A stretch of 64,000 nt of DNA from Bacteroidota bacterium. Its GTDB lineage: Bacteria > Bacteroidota > Bacteroidia > UBA8524. Where the stretch lies: assembly GCA_008933805.1 (NCBI GenBank), contig WBUH01000004.1, positions 62,001 through 126,000 on the forward strand, given 5' to 3'. Made by a program: the position numbers and the translations under genes. Positions 16,564 through 24,070 of the stretch are shown in pieces. The notes below the pieces were generated by a model. That model had not been told where the DNA came from. It searched no databases and was given only the letters and a program-made list of their open reading frames with translations. How positions within the stretch are numbered: the stretch's first letter is position 1; every line of letters begins with the position of its first letter.

Positions 16564-16674
16564 CGGTAAATGAATGAGAATAAAAAATGCTAACAATTAT
16601 TTGTTGGCTGGGCTGAAAATTAGACACCGCGTAAGTGCCGCAAACATACCGCTTTTTATAACTCAATCGCCCTA

Positions 16675-17748
16675 TTAAAACTCCATGCGGAACCGCTCCT
16701 TTTTAAGCGGCATAAATTTTAACGGATTTTGGCTGATTTCATTCTCGTGGCGGCGTGTACGTAATAAATCCAACGCAAGGTATATGGCAGCTCTCATAGA
16801 GCCTTCATCAGCGCGGTTTTTACCCGCAATATCGTACGCCGTTCCATGGTCGGGCGATGTACGAATAATGGGTAATCCTGCTGTAAAATTCACTCCGTAT
16901 TCTTTTTCCATGTACTTAAACGGGATAAGTCCTTGGTCGTGGTACATGGCAAGTACCGCATCGTATTTGCGGTGCTGGCGGGCTGCAAAAAAACCATCGG
17001 CAGCATAAGGGCCAAAAGCTAAAATGCCTTCGTTTTTAGCCTGCTCAATGGCCGGTGCTATAATGGTGGTTTCTTCGTCGCCTATCAAACCTCCGTCGCC
17101 TGCATGCGGATTAAGTGCCAATACGGCTATACGCGGTTTGGGTATCGAAAAATCGTTTTGCAAACAGGTGCGCAAGGTGTGCAGTTTTTCTACAATCTTG
17201 GCTACTGATAAGTTGGCCGAAACGTTTTTAACAGGTACATGCCCCGTAACCAATCCTACCCTTAGCTCCTCTCCTACCAATAGCATCATGTGCTGTTCAG
17301 CACCAAACTGCTCGGCCAGATATTCAGTATGACCGGGGAAACGGAAATCGGGGTTTTGAATGGTATTTTTATCAATGGGGGCAGTTACAATAGCATCCAA
17401 CAAACCATCTTTTGCGGCTTTAACAGCAGCATCTAATGATTTAAAGGCATACCCGCCTGCTGTTTCTGTAGGAATACCGGGTTTTATCTCGGTTTCTTCT
17501 TCCCAGCAGGTAACCAAGTTAAGGCGCTTGGCATTTACTTGGTCGGCCGATTTTATGTAGTTAAAGTTTATCTCGTTCATCTCAAGGGTTTTGCGATAGA
17601 ACGATATTACCTTAACCGAACCAAAAACTATGGGCGTGCAATATTGCAGCAAGCGAGTATCGGCAAGGGCTTTTAATATAATTTCAACACCTATGCCGTT
17701 ATAATCGCCCAGCGTGATGCCTATTTTGGGTAGTTGGGGTTGGCTCAT
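16675..17748 (-). CDS. pdxA: 4-hydroxythreonine-4-phosphate dehydrogenase
   Basis: 357 residues, beginning with I-G-I-T-L-G-D-Y-N-G-I-G-V-E, and carrying the metal-binding histidines in F-P-G-H-T-E-Y-L-A, N-P-H-A-G-D-G-G-L-I-G and M-Y-H-D-Q-G-L-I-P-F-K, plus the terminal S-P-D-H-G-T-A-Y-D-I-A-G. PdxA oxidises 4-phospho-hydroxy-L-threonine in DXP-dependent vitamin B6 synthesis; pdxJ is not in the window. It lies 40 bp downstream of pepA on the same strand. Confidence 0.95.
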   Translation of the reverse strand: MSQPQLPKIGITLGDYNGIGVEIILKALADTRLLQYCTPIVFGSVKVISFYRKTLEMNEINFNYIKSADQVNAKRLNLVTCWEEETEIKPGIPTETAGGYAFKSLDAAVKAAKDGLLDAIVTAPIDKNTIQNPDFRFPGHTEYLAEQFGAEQHMMLLVGEELRVGLVTGHVPVKNVSANLSVAKIVEKLHTLRTCLQNDFSIPKPRIAVLALNPHAGDGGLIGDEETTIIAPAIEQAKNEGILAFGPYAADGFFAARQHRKYDAVLAMYHDQGLIPFKYMEKEYGVNFTAGLPIIRTSPDHGTAYDIAGKNRADEGSMRAAIYLALDLLRTRRHENEISQNPLKFMPLKKERFRMEF

Positions 17749-17788
17749 AATGTATAAGGGTAGTTTAAAAAACGATTAAAACTACGGT

Positions 17789-19237
17789 TTATTTTTTGCT
17801 GCCGTAGTTGCTTAAATAATCAAGCACCAAACGCACACCAATACCGGTACCGTTTTTCACTCGGTATCCGTCGCCGCTGTGCAAAAATGCACCACCGGCA
17901 ATGTCAAAGTGCATCCAAGGGTAATCGGTAAAATACTCAAGGAATTTTCCGGCGGTGATGGCACCGGCTATAGGACCGCCGATGTTTTTAATCTCGGCAA
18001 TGTCTGATTTAATAAGGTCTTTGTATTCATCCCAAAACGGAAACTCTACCAAACGCTCGTACACGTTATCACCGCTGTTTTTAAGGGCTTTTTTGGTTAC
18101 CTCAGGAGCAGTACCCATACACACAATACCTTGTGGGCCAATGGCTGCTGCTGCTGCACCGGTAAGCGTAGCAAAATCCATCACCAATTCTGGCTTGAAT
18201 TTTTTAGCGTACGAAAGTGCATCAGCCAATATCATGCGGCCTTCGGCATCGGTATTCAATACCTCAACGTTCAAACCACTGTGCATGGTTATTACATCGC
18301 CGGGAGTGTATGCGTTTTCGCCGGGGCGGTTATCGGTAGCAGGTATTAACGATATGATATGTACAGGCAACTTCATTTTTGCGGCTGCATATATTGAGCA
18401 GGCTGCTACTGCGGCACCACCCATATCGCTCTTCATGTAGTCCATGCTGTTAGGTGTGGGTTTCAAGCTTAAACCGCCTGTATCGTACACAACACCTTTA
18501 CCTACTAATATTATCGGGTTTTTGTTGACTGCCTTGGCAGGTTTGTACTCCATAATAGTAAATGTGGGCGGAGTTTGGCTACCCATATTTACAGCTAACA
18601 AACCACCAAATTTTAGTGATTCTATTTTGGCTTTGGTAAGTACTTCTACTTTTATACCGGCATCTTTTCCCAGTTTTTCAAACTCTTTTGCCATTTGCAC
18701 GGCATCAAGGTATGATTGGGGCTCGTTTACCAAAGTACGAGCAATGCAAGTAGCCTCAACAACGGTGTTAAGGTTGGCAGCATCGTCGGCCTTTACACCC
18801 TCAGCAACTATATTAATAGTAGCAAGGCTGTTTTTTTCTTTTTCGGCCTCTTTGCGGTATTTCAAAAACTGGTAGTTGGCAAGTGCCAATCCCTCGGCCA
18901 TTGCTAAATACACGGCTTTGTTTTTTACATCGCCCGAAATAGTAACGGCTTCTTTTTTGTTGGCATTTAGTGCTGTGCAAATTTTTGCACCTGCCTGGCG
19001 GTATTTTTCTAAGTTCTTAGCATCGGTATCCATACCCGGCTCTAATACAATAAATGTAAGTTGACCAAGGTTGTTTACCGTTATGGTTTTATCGTCGCCT
19101 TTTAGTTTTTCTTTAACAAATGCTATTTCGCCTTTGTCTAGGCCGAAATCTTCCCATTTGGTTTTTTTAGTACCAATAATTACAAGGGGTAACTTATTAT
19201 CAATGCTTTTTGCTTTGTGAACGGTAGCAGTAGTCAT
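17789..19237 (-). CDS. Leucyl aminopeptidase (M17 family)
   Basis: 482 residues from the ATG at 19237; a TTG four codons earlier is less likely. The C-terminal catalytic domain (about 180-482) has the metal and active-site residues in V-G-K-G-V-V-Y-D-T-G-G-L-S-L-K-P, K-S-D-M-G-G-A-A and the signature N-T-D-A-E-G-R-M-I-L-A-D. It removes N-terminal amino acids from peptides in the cytoplasm, using two metal ions. A well-formed promoter lies 30 bases upstream. Confidence 0.94.
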   Translation of the reverse strand: MTTATVHKAKSIDNKLPLVIIGTKKTKWEDFGLDKGEIAFVKEKLKGDDKTITVNNLGQLTFIVLEPGMDTDAKNLEKYRQAGAKICTALNANKKEAVTISGDVKNKAVYLAMAEGLALANYQFLKYRKEAEKEKNSLATINIVAEGVKADDAANLNTVVEATCIARTLVNEPQSYLDAVQMAKEFEKLGKDAGIKVEVLTKAKIESLKFGGLLAVNMGSQTPPTFTIMEYKPAKAVNKNPIILVGKGVVYDTGGLSLKPTPNSMDYMKSDMGGAAVAACSIYAAAKMKLPVHIISLIPATDNRPGENAYTPGDVITMHSGLNVEVLNTDAEGRMILADALSYAKKFKPELVMDFATLTGAAAAAIGPQGIVCMGTAPEVTKKALKNSGDNVYERLVEFPFWDEYKDLIKSDIAEIKNIGGPIAGAITAGKFLEYFTDYPWMHFDIAGGAFLHSGDGYRVKNGTGIGVRLVLDYLSNYGSKK

Positions 19238-19266
19238 AATACTATACAAGATGGGTTTAAAAGCAG

Positions 19267-19298
19267 CAAACCTACGCTATTTAGCACAGAAACGCAAA
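19267..19298 (-). promoter_or_regulatory. Promoter of the leucyl aminopeptidase gene
   Basis: On the minus strand TTTG (19295-19298) is followed after exactly 20 bases by TAGGTTTG (19267-19274), a perfect match to the Bacteroidota -33/-7 pair. The start codon at 19237 is about 30 bases further on. Confidence 0.65.
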
Positions 19299-19401
19299 AC
19301 GGTGCATCCTGTGCTTGCTTAGCAGTGTAAAAGACAATCCGGCTTTTAATTTTGATGCGTGGTTGTAGTGATGCGTTAGTAAATAGAAAATATCCCCTAT
19401 C

Positions 19402-20391
19402 TTGCACAGCATATTTGTGAGACCGACCCTCGACCAAATTAAGGCCCCCATTGAGCAAGAACTTGCTGTGTTTGAAACAAAATTCAGACAGAGCATGAAA
19501 AGCAAGGTATCTTTATTAGATACCATTATGACGTATATAGTGAAACGTAAGGGTAAGCAAATGCGCCCAATGTTTGTACTGTTTACGGCTAAGCTGAACG
19601 GTGGGATTAGCGAGGCTACCCACAGAGGGGCTGCCCTTGTAGAGCTATTGCACACGGCCACGCTTGTGCACGACGATGTGGTTGACGACTCGTATCAACG
19701 CAGGGGCTTTTTCTCCATCAACGCCCTTTGGAAAAATAAGATAGCTGTTTTAGTAGGTGATTATTTGCTTAGCCGCGGGCTATTGCTGGCTGTTACCAAT
19801 AAAGATTTTCATTTGTTGGAAATTGTAAGCGATGCTGTGCAAAAGATGAGTGAGGGAGAGCTGCTGCAAATTGAAAAAGCCCGCAAACTGAATTTGGTAG
19901 AGGATATTTATTTTGACATTATCACCAAAAAAACGGCTTCGCTAATTGCCTCGTGTTGTGCCATTGGTGCTGCGAGTGTGATTGATGATGCGGAAAAAAT
20001 TGAGCAAATGCGCGATTTTGGCGAGAAAATAGGTATTGCCTTCCAGATAAAAGACGACTTGTTTGACTACGGTGCCGATGATATAGGTAAGCCTACCGGC
20101 ATTGATATAAAAGAGAAAAAACTTACACTGCCCCTTATATATGCACTAAACAATGCGCCCAATGATGTGAAGCGTAAACTGGTGTATATTATAAAAAACG
20201 AAAACACTAATACCCGTAAGGTGAAGGAGGTAGTGGATTATGTGCACAAAAGCGGCGGTATTGAATATGCTACTACGGTGATGAACCGATACAAAGCGGA
20301 AGCCCTTGAAATTTTATCGAAGTTTCCTGATAACGAAGCCCGCACCAGTCTGCAACAATTGGTTGATTATGTAATCGACCGTAAAAAGTAA
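19402..20391 (+). CDS. Polyprenyl (octaprenyl-type) diphosphate synthase
   Basis: About 329 residues. First aspartate-rich motif L-V-H-D-D-V-V-D-D-S and second F-Q-I-K-D-D-L-F-D-Y, with K-G-K-Q-M-R-P in the substrate site and G-D-Y-L-L-S-R. It extends an allylic diphosphate with isopentenyl units to make the side chain of menaquinone or the undecaprenyl-type carrier; chain length cannot be read reliably. There is no ATG near the N-terminus: TTG (19402) or GTG (19417, giving V/M-R-P-T-L-D) must be used. Transcribed away from pepA. Confidence 0.92.
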   Translation: MHSIFVRPTLDQIKAPIEQELAVFETKFRQSMKSKVSLLDTIMTYIVKRKGKQMRPMFVLFTAKLNGGISEATHRGAALVELLHTATLVHDDVVDDSYQRRGFFSINALWKNKIAVLVGDYLLSRGLLLAVTNKDFHLLEIVSDAVQKMSEGELLQIEKARKLNLVEDIYFDIITKKTASLIASCCAIGAASVIDDAEKIEQMRDFGEKIGIAFQIKDDLFDYGADDIGKPTGIDIKEKKLTLPLIYALNNAPNDVKRKLVYIIKNENTNTRKVKEVVDYVHKSGGIEYATTVMNRYKAEALEILSKFPDNEARTSLQQLVDYVIDRKK

Positions 20392-20415
20392 TTTTTTTAT
20401 TTAGCGATTCTTTTT

Positions 20416-20539
20416 CGACGGGCATAAAGCCCGCCGCTGTTTATGGTTTTATCCCGACTGGTTTTGAAATTACAATGGGCAAAGAGACGTAAGCCCCTTT
20501 GCCCATTGTAGTTTTAACAGAATAGGGTTTCAATCCTAT
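20416..20539. repeat. Palindrome cluster C, inverted relative to B and D
   Basis: Between two convergent genes. Elements: 20416-20436 (CGACGGGC ATAAA GCCCGCCG, one mismatch), 20471-20510 (TACAATGGGCAAAG ... CTTTGCCCATTGTA with an ACGTAAG centre) and 20522-20539 (ATAGGGTTT / CAATCCTAT). Read on the minus strand the order short hairpin, CTGTTAAAA spacer, long hairpin with CTTACG centre matches clusters B and D, with different stem sequence. Confidence 0.8.
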
Positions 20540-20571
20540 ACTTATTACATATAAAGTTTATAATGTTTGTA

Positions 20572-21210
20572 TTACACGCCCCATTTATCGGGAGCCTCGC
20601 GCCATTTGCGCAAGCTGTCAAGGTCAGAAGGCTCAACATAACCTTCTTGCTTGGCTGTTTTAATCAACACCTGATAATCGGCCAGTGAAAAGAATTTGCA
20701 CTTAGCATTTTTAAAATTTTGCTCGGCCAACTCAAATCCGTAGCTGAAAATACAGCCCAGTCCAAGTACTTTCACACCTGCATCGCGCAATGCTTCAACA
20801 GCTTTCAAGCTGCTTCCGCCTGTGCTTACAAGGTCTTCAACCACTACTACTTTTTGGCCTGTTTTCAAATCGCCTTCAATCATATTCTGGCGACCGTGCT
20901 TTTTAGGCTCGGGGCGTATGTATGCAAAAGGAAGGTCGAGCACATCGGCTACTAAAGCTCCCGGAGCAATACCGGCAGTGGCAACACCCACAATAGCCTC
21001 TACATCGGGGTAGGTCTCTTGTATTTTTTTTGCAAGTTTTTTCTTGATATACGTTCGCACATCGGGATGCGATAACGACAAGCGATTGTCGCAGTAGATG
21101 GGAGACTTCCATCCTGATGCCCAAGTAAAAGGTTTGTTTGGGCGTAGTTGGATGGCGTTGATTTCTAAAAGGTATTGTGCTATTTTCGCACCTGTTTTGC
21201 TGGCAGCCAT
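20572..21210 (-). CDS. pyrE: Orotate phosphoribosyltransferase
   Basis: 212 residues from the ATG at 21210. The family N-terminus I-A-Q-Y-L-L-E-I-N-A-I and F-T-W-A-S-G-W-K-S-P-I-Y-C-D-N-R follow directly, and the PRPP loop V-V-V-V-E-D-L-V-S-T-G-G-S is present. The open frame runs on to 21738, but that extension is only the antisense of the NUDIX gene. PyrE transfers ribose-5-phosphate from PRPP to orotate in UMP synthesis. The -7 promoter box ends six bases before the ATG, so the mRNA is probably leaderless or nearly so. Confidence 0.96.
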   Translation of the reverse strand: MAASKTGAKIAQYLLEINAIQLRPNKPFTWASGWKSPIYCDNRLSLSHPDVRTYIKKKLAKKIQETYPDVEAIVGVATAGIAPGALVADVLDLPFAYIRPEPKKHGRQNMIEGDLKTGQKVVVVEDLVSTGGSSLKAVEALRDAGVKVLGLGCIFSYGFELAEQNFKNAKCKFFSLADYQVLIKTAKQEGYVEPSDLDSLRKWREAPDKWGV

Positions 21211-21215
21211 GGGTG

Positions 21216-21247
21216 CAAACCTATACCAAACCAAAAATATTTGCAAA
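21216..21247 (-). promoter_or_regulatory. Promoter of pyrE
   Basis: TTTG (21244-21247) and TAGGTTTG (21216-21223) on the minus strand, 20 bases apart, identical in boxes and spacing to the pepA promoter. Transcription would be expected to begin about 5-7 bases past the -7 box, at the pyrE ATG (21210). Confidence 0.65.
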
Positions 21248-21282
21248 CTAACTGTCGCATTACTACATAAAAGATGCTTATT

Positions 21283-21290
21283 TAGTTTTG
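21283..21290 (+). promoter_or_regulatory. Candidate -7 box for the NUDIX gene
   Basis: TAGTTTTG fits TAnnTTTG and lies 19 bases before the ATG at 21310. No -33 TTTG at normal spacing. It and the pyrE promoter share a short divergent region. Confidence 0.4.
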
Positions 21291-21309
21291 TGCTTTTCCG
21301 TTCAGCCTG

Positions 21310-21930
21310 ATGATAAAGATATTTATTAACGAACACCCTTTGGTGATTTCCGATGATAGCGAAGACCTCTTCAGGCTTAAAAACCTGCGGCTGATGGACG
21401 ACGATGATAAGTCGTTGATGAGGGCGGTTGAAATGCTTGAAAACAGCGATCGCCAGCTTGCCAATTTTGGCATTTTTGTCCCTACCGTGGATGAAAAAGA
21501 CACTTTTAAACGCTTTAAAAAATACTACAAAGAAATACAGGCAGCAGGCGGTGTTGTGCTGAATGATAAGGGCGATGTGCTGCTGATAATGCGCCAAGGA
21601 AAGTGGGATTTGCCCAAAGGCAAAAAAGACGACGAGGAAAAGCTGGAAAGTGCCGCAGTGCGTGAAGTGAAAGAAGAATGTGGCGTAAAAAGCATTAAGC
21701 TGGGCGATTTTATCACCAAATCTTACCATACCTACCAACTTGACGGCGGCAGGGTACTAAAAACCACCCATTGGTTTTTTATGCATATCGACCATCCCGA
21801 AGAGTTTACCCCGCAACAAGAAGAAAATATTACCCAAGTACAATGGTTTAGTATTTCTGATTTGAATTTAGGCCAATTAGACACCTACAATTCTATCCGC
21901 GATGTGATGCACGTAGCATTGCAGAAGTAA
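21310..21930 (+). CDS. NUDIX hydrolase with N-terminal extension
   Basis: 206 residues. A C-terminal NUDIX domain (about 75-206) contains the box G-K-K-D-D-E-E-K-L-(x)-S-A-A-V-R-E-V-K-E-E-C-G, with the catalytic R-E-(x)-(x)-E-E-(x)-G spacing intact. The first 70 residues (I-K-I-F-I-N-E-H-P-L-V-I, then a charged helix) form a separate small region seen in Bacteroidota NUDIX proteins. It should cleave a nucleoside diphosphate linked to another group; the substrate is not apparent. Divergent from pyrE. Confidence 0.9.
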   Translation: MIKIFINEHPLVISDDSEDLFRLKNLRLMDDDDKSLMRAVEMLENSDRQLANFGIFVPTVDEKDTFKRFKKYYKEIQAAGGVVLNDKGDVLLIMRQGKWDLPKGKKDDEEKLESAAVREVKEECGVKSIKLGDFITKSYHTYQLDGGRVLKTTHWFFMHIDHPEEFTPQQEENITQVQWFSISDLNLGQLDTYNSIRDVMHVALQK

Positions 21931-21983
21931 TATTCAATTTACGTGGCTTACTAAAGCTGTCTTTACAAACAATATTGTTATTT

Positions 21984-22084
21984 GAATAGGGTTAAAATCC
22001 TATTCAGTTAAAATTACTGTCCGAAAAGGGACTCAAGTTCCATTTCGGACAGTAATCATAAGAGCAGTGGGTTTCAACCCGCTG
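21984..22084. repeat. Palindrome cluster D (three hairpins)
   Basis: Between convergent genes: 21984-22005 (GAATAGGGTT AA AATCCTATTC), 22013-22056 (44 bases, ATTACTGTCCGAAA... around ACTCAAGT, one weak stem position) and 22065-22084 (CAGTGGGTT TC AACCCGCTG). Hairpin lengths (the long one is 44 bases here and in cluster B), order and spacers (7-8 bases) match cluster B, while most stem bases differ on both arms. Confidence 0.88.
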
Positions 22085-22140
22085 TAATTACAAACATCTG
22101 CATTCATTACACCCACTCGCATCTTTTGTGGCTGTAATAA

Positions 22141-22176
22141 AACAAGAACGGCTGCCCTTGGGCAGCCGTTCTTGTT
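22141..22176 (-). terminator. Bidirectional terminator for the STAS-domain gene
   Basis: Perfect 17-bp arms AACAAGAACGGCTGCCC (22141-22157) and GGGCAGCCGTTCTTGTT (22160-22176) with a TT loop, 18 bp past the stop at 22195. Very stable; can act on both strands. Confidence 0.85.
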
Positions 22177-22194
22177 TATACGGGGTTCGCTTGA

Positions 22195-22575
22195 TTAAAA
22201 ATCATCCTCGTCTTCGTCATCTTCATCGGCAAATTGGTTTTCCATCTGCTCAATAAAAATAAAATCAACCGCTTCGTCATCAGAAGGTAGGCTGTTAATT
22301 CCTGCTTTTTCCATCAGTTCGGCATTCTCGTCGCTCAATTCGGTAAGGATAATGCTTCCTCCTGCTTTGTTAGCCAGTGCATCAATTGACGATAACAAAC
22401 TTTTTTGGTCTTTATCAATTGTTGCAAGTGCCTTTCCGTTAAAAATTAAAAAGGGGGTAGTTTTCACCAATTTAGCACACTCAGTCTTCAACGCATCAAC
22501 ATTGGCGGCACTTAGCGCAGCTTCTTCAAGTTTAATCAGGGAGTAATTTTCGTTCTTCTTTACCGTAAAGTTCAT
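22195..22575 (-). CDS. STAS-domain (anti-sigma factor antagonist-like) protein
   Basis: 126 residues. A STAS-like fold is suggested by the pattern strand (S-L-I-K-L-E-E-A-A-L), helix (N-V-D-A-L-K-T-E-C-A-K-L-V), strand (P-F-L-I-F-N-G), then S-L-L-S-S-I-D-A-L-A-N-K-A-G-G-S-I-I-L. The last 16 residues are almost all Asp and Glu (Q-F-A-D-E-D-D-E-D-E-D-D-F). STAS proteins bind anti-sigma or signalling partners; the usual phosphorylated Ser is not obvious. No partner kinase or sigma factor is adjacent. Confidence 0.6.
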   Translation of the reverse strand: MNFTVKKNENYSLIKLEEAALSAANVDALKTECAKLVKTTPFLIFNGKALATIDKDQKSLLSSIDALANKAGGSIILTELSDENAELMEKAGINSLPSDDEAVDFIFIEQMENQFADEDDEDEDDF

Positions 22576-22679
22576 AGGTCAAGTATATTCTTATTCGTCC
22601 GACAAAATTCTTCACTTTATTTTCGCAATTCAAATAAAAGGTTTTTAATTTTTTACACCCCATTGTTTATTACTTATTT

Positions 22680-23441
22680 ATGAAAACTGCATTAATTACG
22701 GGCGCGACAGCAGGCATAGGCGAAGCCTGCGCAAACATACTGGCACAAAACGGTTACCGTCTTATACTTACAGGCCGTCGTAAAGACCGTTTAGAAAATG
22801 TTGCCGCCCAATTGGTTGCCAAACACAATGCACAAATACATACCCTTAATTTTGATGTTCGCGACCGCGCGGCAGTGAATGAAGCCATTGGCAATTTGCC
22901 CGATGAATGGAAGAATATTGACTTGCTGGTGAATAATGCAGGACTTGCCATGGGGCTTGCCCCCTTTGAGGACGGAAACATTGACCACTGGGAAACTATG
23001 ATTGACACGAACATAAAGGGACTGCTGTATGTGAGCAAGGCTGTATTACCACAAATGATAGCCCGCAATACGGGGCATATTATCAATATCAGCTCTATTG
23101 CAGGTAAAGAGGTGTATAGCATGGGCAATGTGTATTGTGCAAGCAAACACGCTGTGGATGCCTTAACACGCAGTATGCGGTTGGATTTGGCTAAATACCC
23201 GGTAAAGGTATCAATGGTGTGCCCCGGAGCGGTGGAAACTGAATTTTCGATTGTACGGTTTGAGGGGGATGTGGAGCGCGCCAAAAAAGTGTATGAAGGT
23301 TTTGAGAACCTTGTGGCCGATGATATTGCTGACGCTGTTTGGTACATAGCCAGTCGCCCGCCGCACGTGAACGTAAACGATATTGTAGTGATGCCCACCG
23401 CACAACCCATGGCAGGGTTGATTGTGAGGAAACAAGGATGA
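22680..23441 (+). CDS. SDR family NAD(P)-dependent oxidoreductase (YdfG-like)
   Basis: 253 residues of the classical short-chain dehydrogenase fold: cofactor loop T-G-A-T-A-G-I-G, N-N-A-G, S-S-I-A-G and active-site Y-C-A-S-K-H-A. R-R-K-D-R after the second strand suggests NADP preference. Closest to the YdfG group that oxidises 3-hydroxy acids such as serine or 3-hydroxypropionate; substrate is inferred from that resemblance only. Single gene with palindrome cluster E after it. Confidence 0.9.
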   Translation: MKTALITGATAGIGEACANILAQNGYRLILTGRRKDRLENVAAQLVAKHNAQIHTLNFDVRDRAAVNEAIGNLPDEWKNIDLLVNNAGLAMGLAPFEDGNIDHWETMIDTNIKGLLYVSKAVLPQMIARNTGHIINISSIAGKEVYSMGNVYCASKHAVDALTRSMRLDLAKYPVKVSMVCPGAVETEFSIVRFEGDVERAKKVYEGFENLVADDIADAVWYIASRPPHVNVNDIVVMPTAQPMAGLIVRKQG

Positions 23442-23466
23442 TTTACTAATAACCTGCTAAATTAGT

Positions 23467-23588
23467 CTGAATGTAAAAATTCAGGCCTTTTGGGAGTAAC
23501 GTTCCGAATGGTTTTAAACCATTCGGAACGGCTCTTTGAAATAACGGCGGGCTTTATGTCCGCTGGTACGACAGGTATAAAACCTGCC
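23467..23588. repeat. Palindrome cluster E (four hairpins)
   Basis: Between convergent genes: 23467-23484 (CTGAAT / ATTCAG around GTAAAA), 23500-23530 (perfect 15-bp arms CGTTCCGAATGGTTT, identical to 4683-4713), 23545-23564 (CGGCGGGC TTTAT GTCCGCTG, imperfect) and 23570-23588 (GACAGG TATAAAA CCTGCC). The order equals hairpins three to six of cluster A. Confidence 0.85.
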
Positions 23589-23617
23589 GCTTTTGAGACC
23601 GCCCCATATACAAAGCA

Positions 23618-24022
23618 CTATTTCCAAACACCGATAATAGCGCCCATCACCATAAAAGTAACGGCATTGTAACCTGCATTAATCAGGAACAACGTGAACG
23701 ATTTGCGCTCGAACAGGTAGTTAACACCAAACGATAACCCTACCCAGCCAATACCGGCCAATGCTCCGGCAGCAATACCCCAACCTAAATCAGCAGGGCC
23801 TGAAAGAAAAGCGGCAAGATTGTAACTCATTATCAATGATAAAATGAATGACAGCCCAAAAATTTTGGCCATGTTCCCTTTCTTCAACTCATCGGCAGTT
23901 AAACCTGCCTCCCGCATCCAAATATTGCCAAACAACACAGGCGAGTACCAAAGTCCGCCGATAATAAATGCTGATAAAGCCGCTACGATAGCAGCAAGGT
24001 GGTTAATCTCAATGTTCTGCAT
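23618..24022 (-). CDS. DUF1761 family membrane protein
   Basis: 134 residues with four hydrophobic segments (about 7-27, 52-70, 80-100, 108-130). N-terminal H-L-A-A-I-V-A-A-L-S-A-F-I-I-G-G-L-W-Y-S-P-V-L-F-G matches DUF1761 by its G-(x)-L-W-Y-S-P motif. Inner-membrane protein of unknown role. Convergent with the SDR gene. Confidence 0.85.
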   Translation of the reverse strand: MQNIEINHLAAIVAALSAFIIGGLWYSPVLFGNIWMREAGLTADELKKGNMAKIFGLSFILSLIMSYNLAAFLSGPADLGWGIAAGALAGIGWVGLSFGVNYLFERKSFTLFLINAGYNAVTFMVMGAIIGVWK

Positions 24023-24070
24023 AAAAAAGTGTAATTTGTAATTGCAAAACTTAGCCGCGCTTATCCGAAA

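Noticed and set aside
21211-21738. Open frame extending pyrE by 176 codons upstream
   Set aside because: It is antisense to the NUDIX gene and has no homology-like features; the PyrE N-terminus is complete from 21210 and a promoter lies just before it.
22754-23410. Minus-strand open frame of 218 codons opposite the SDR gene
   Set aside because: Antisense of a conserved gene with no domain features; the SDR reading has all family motifs.
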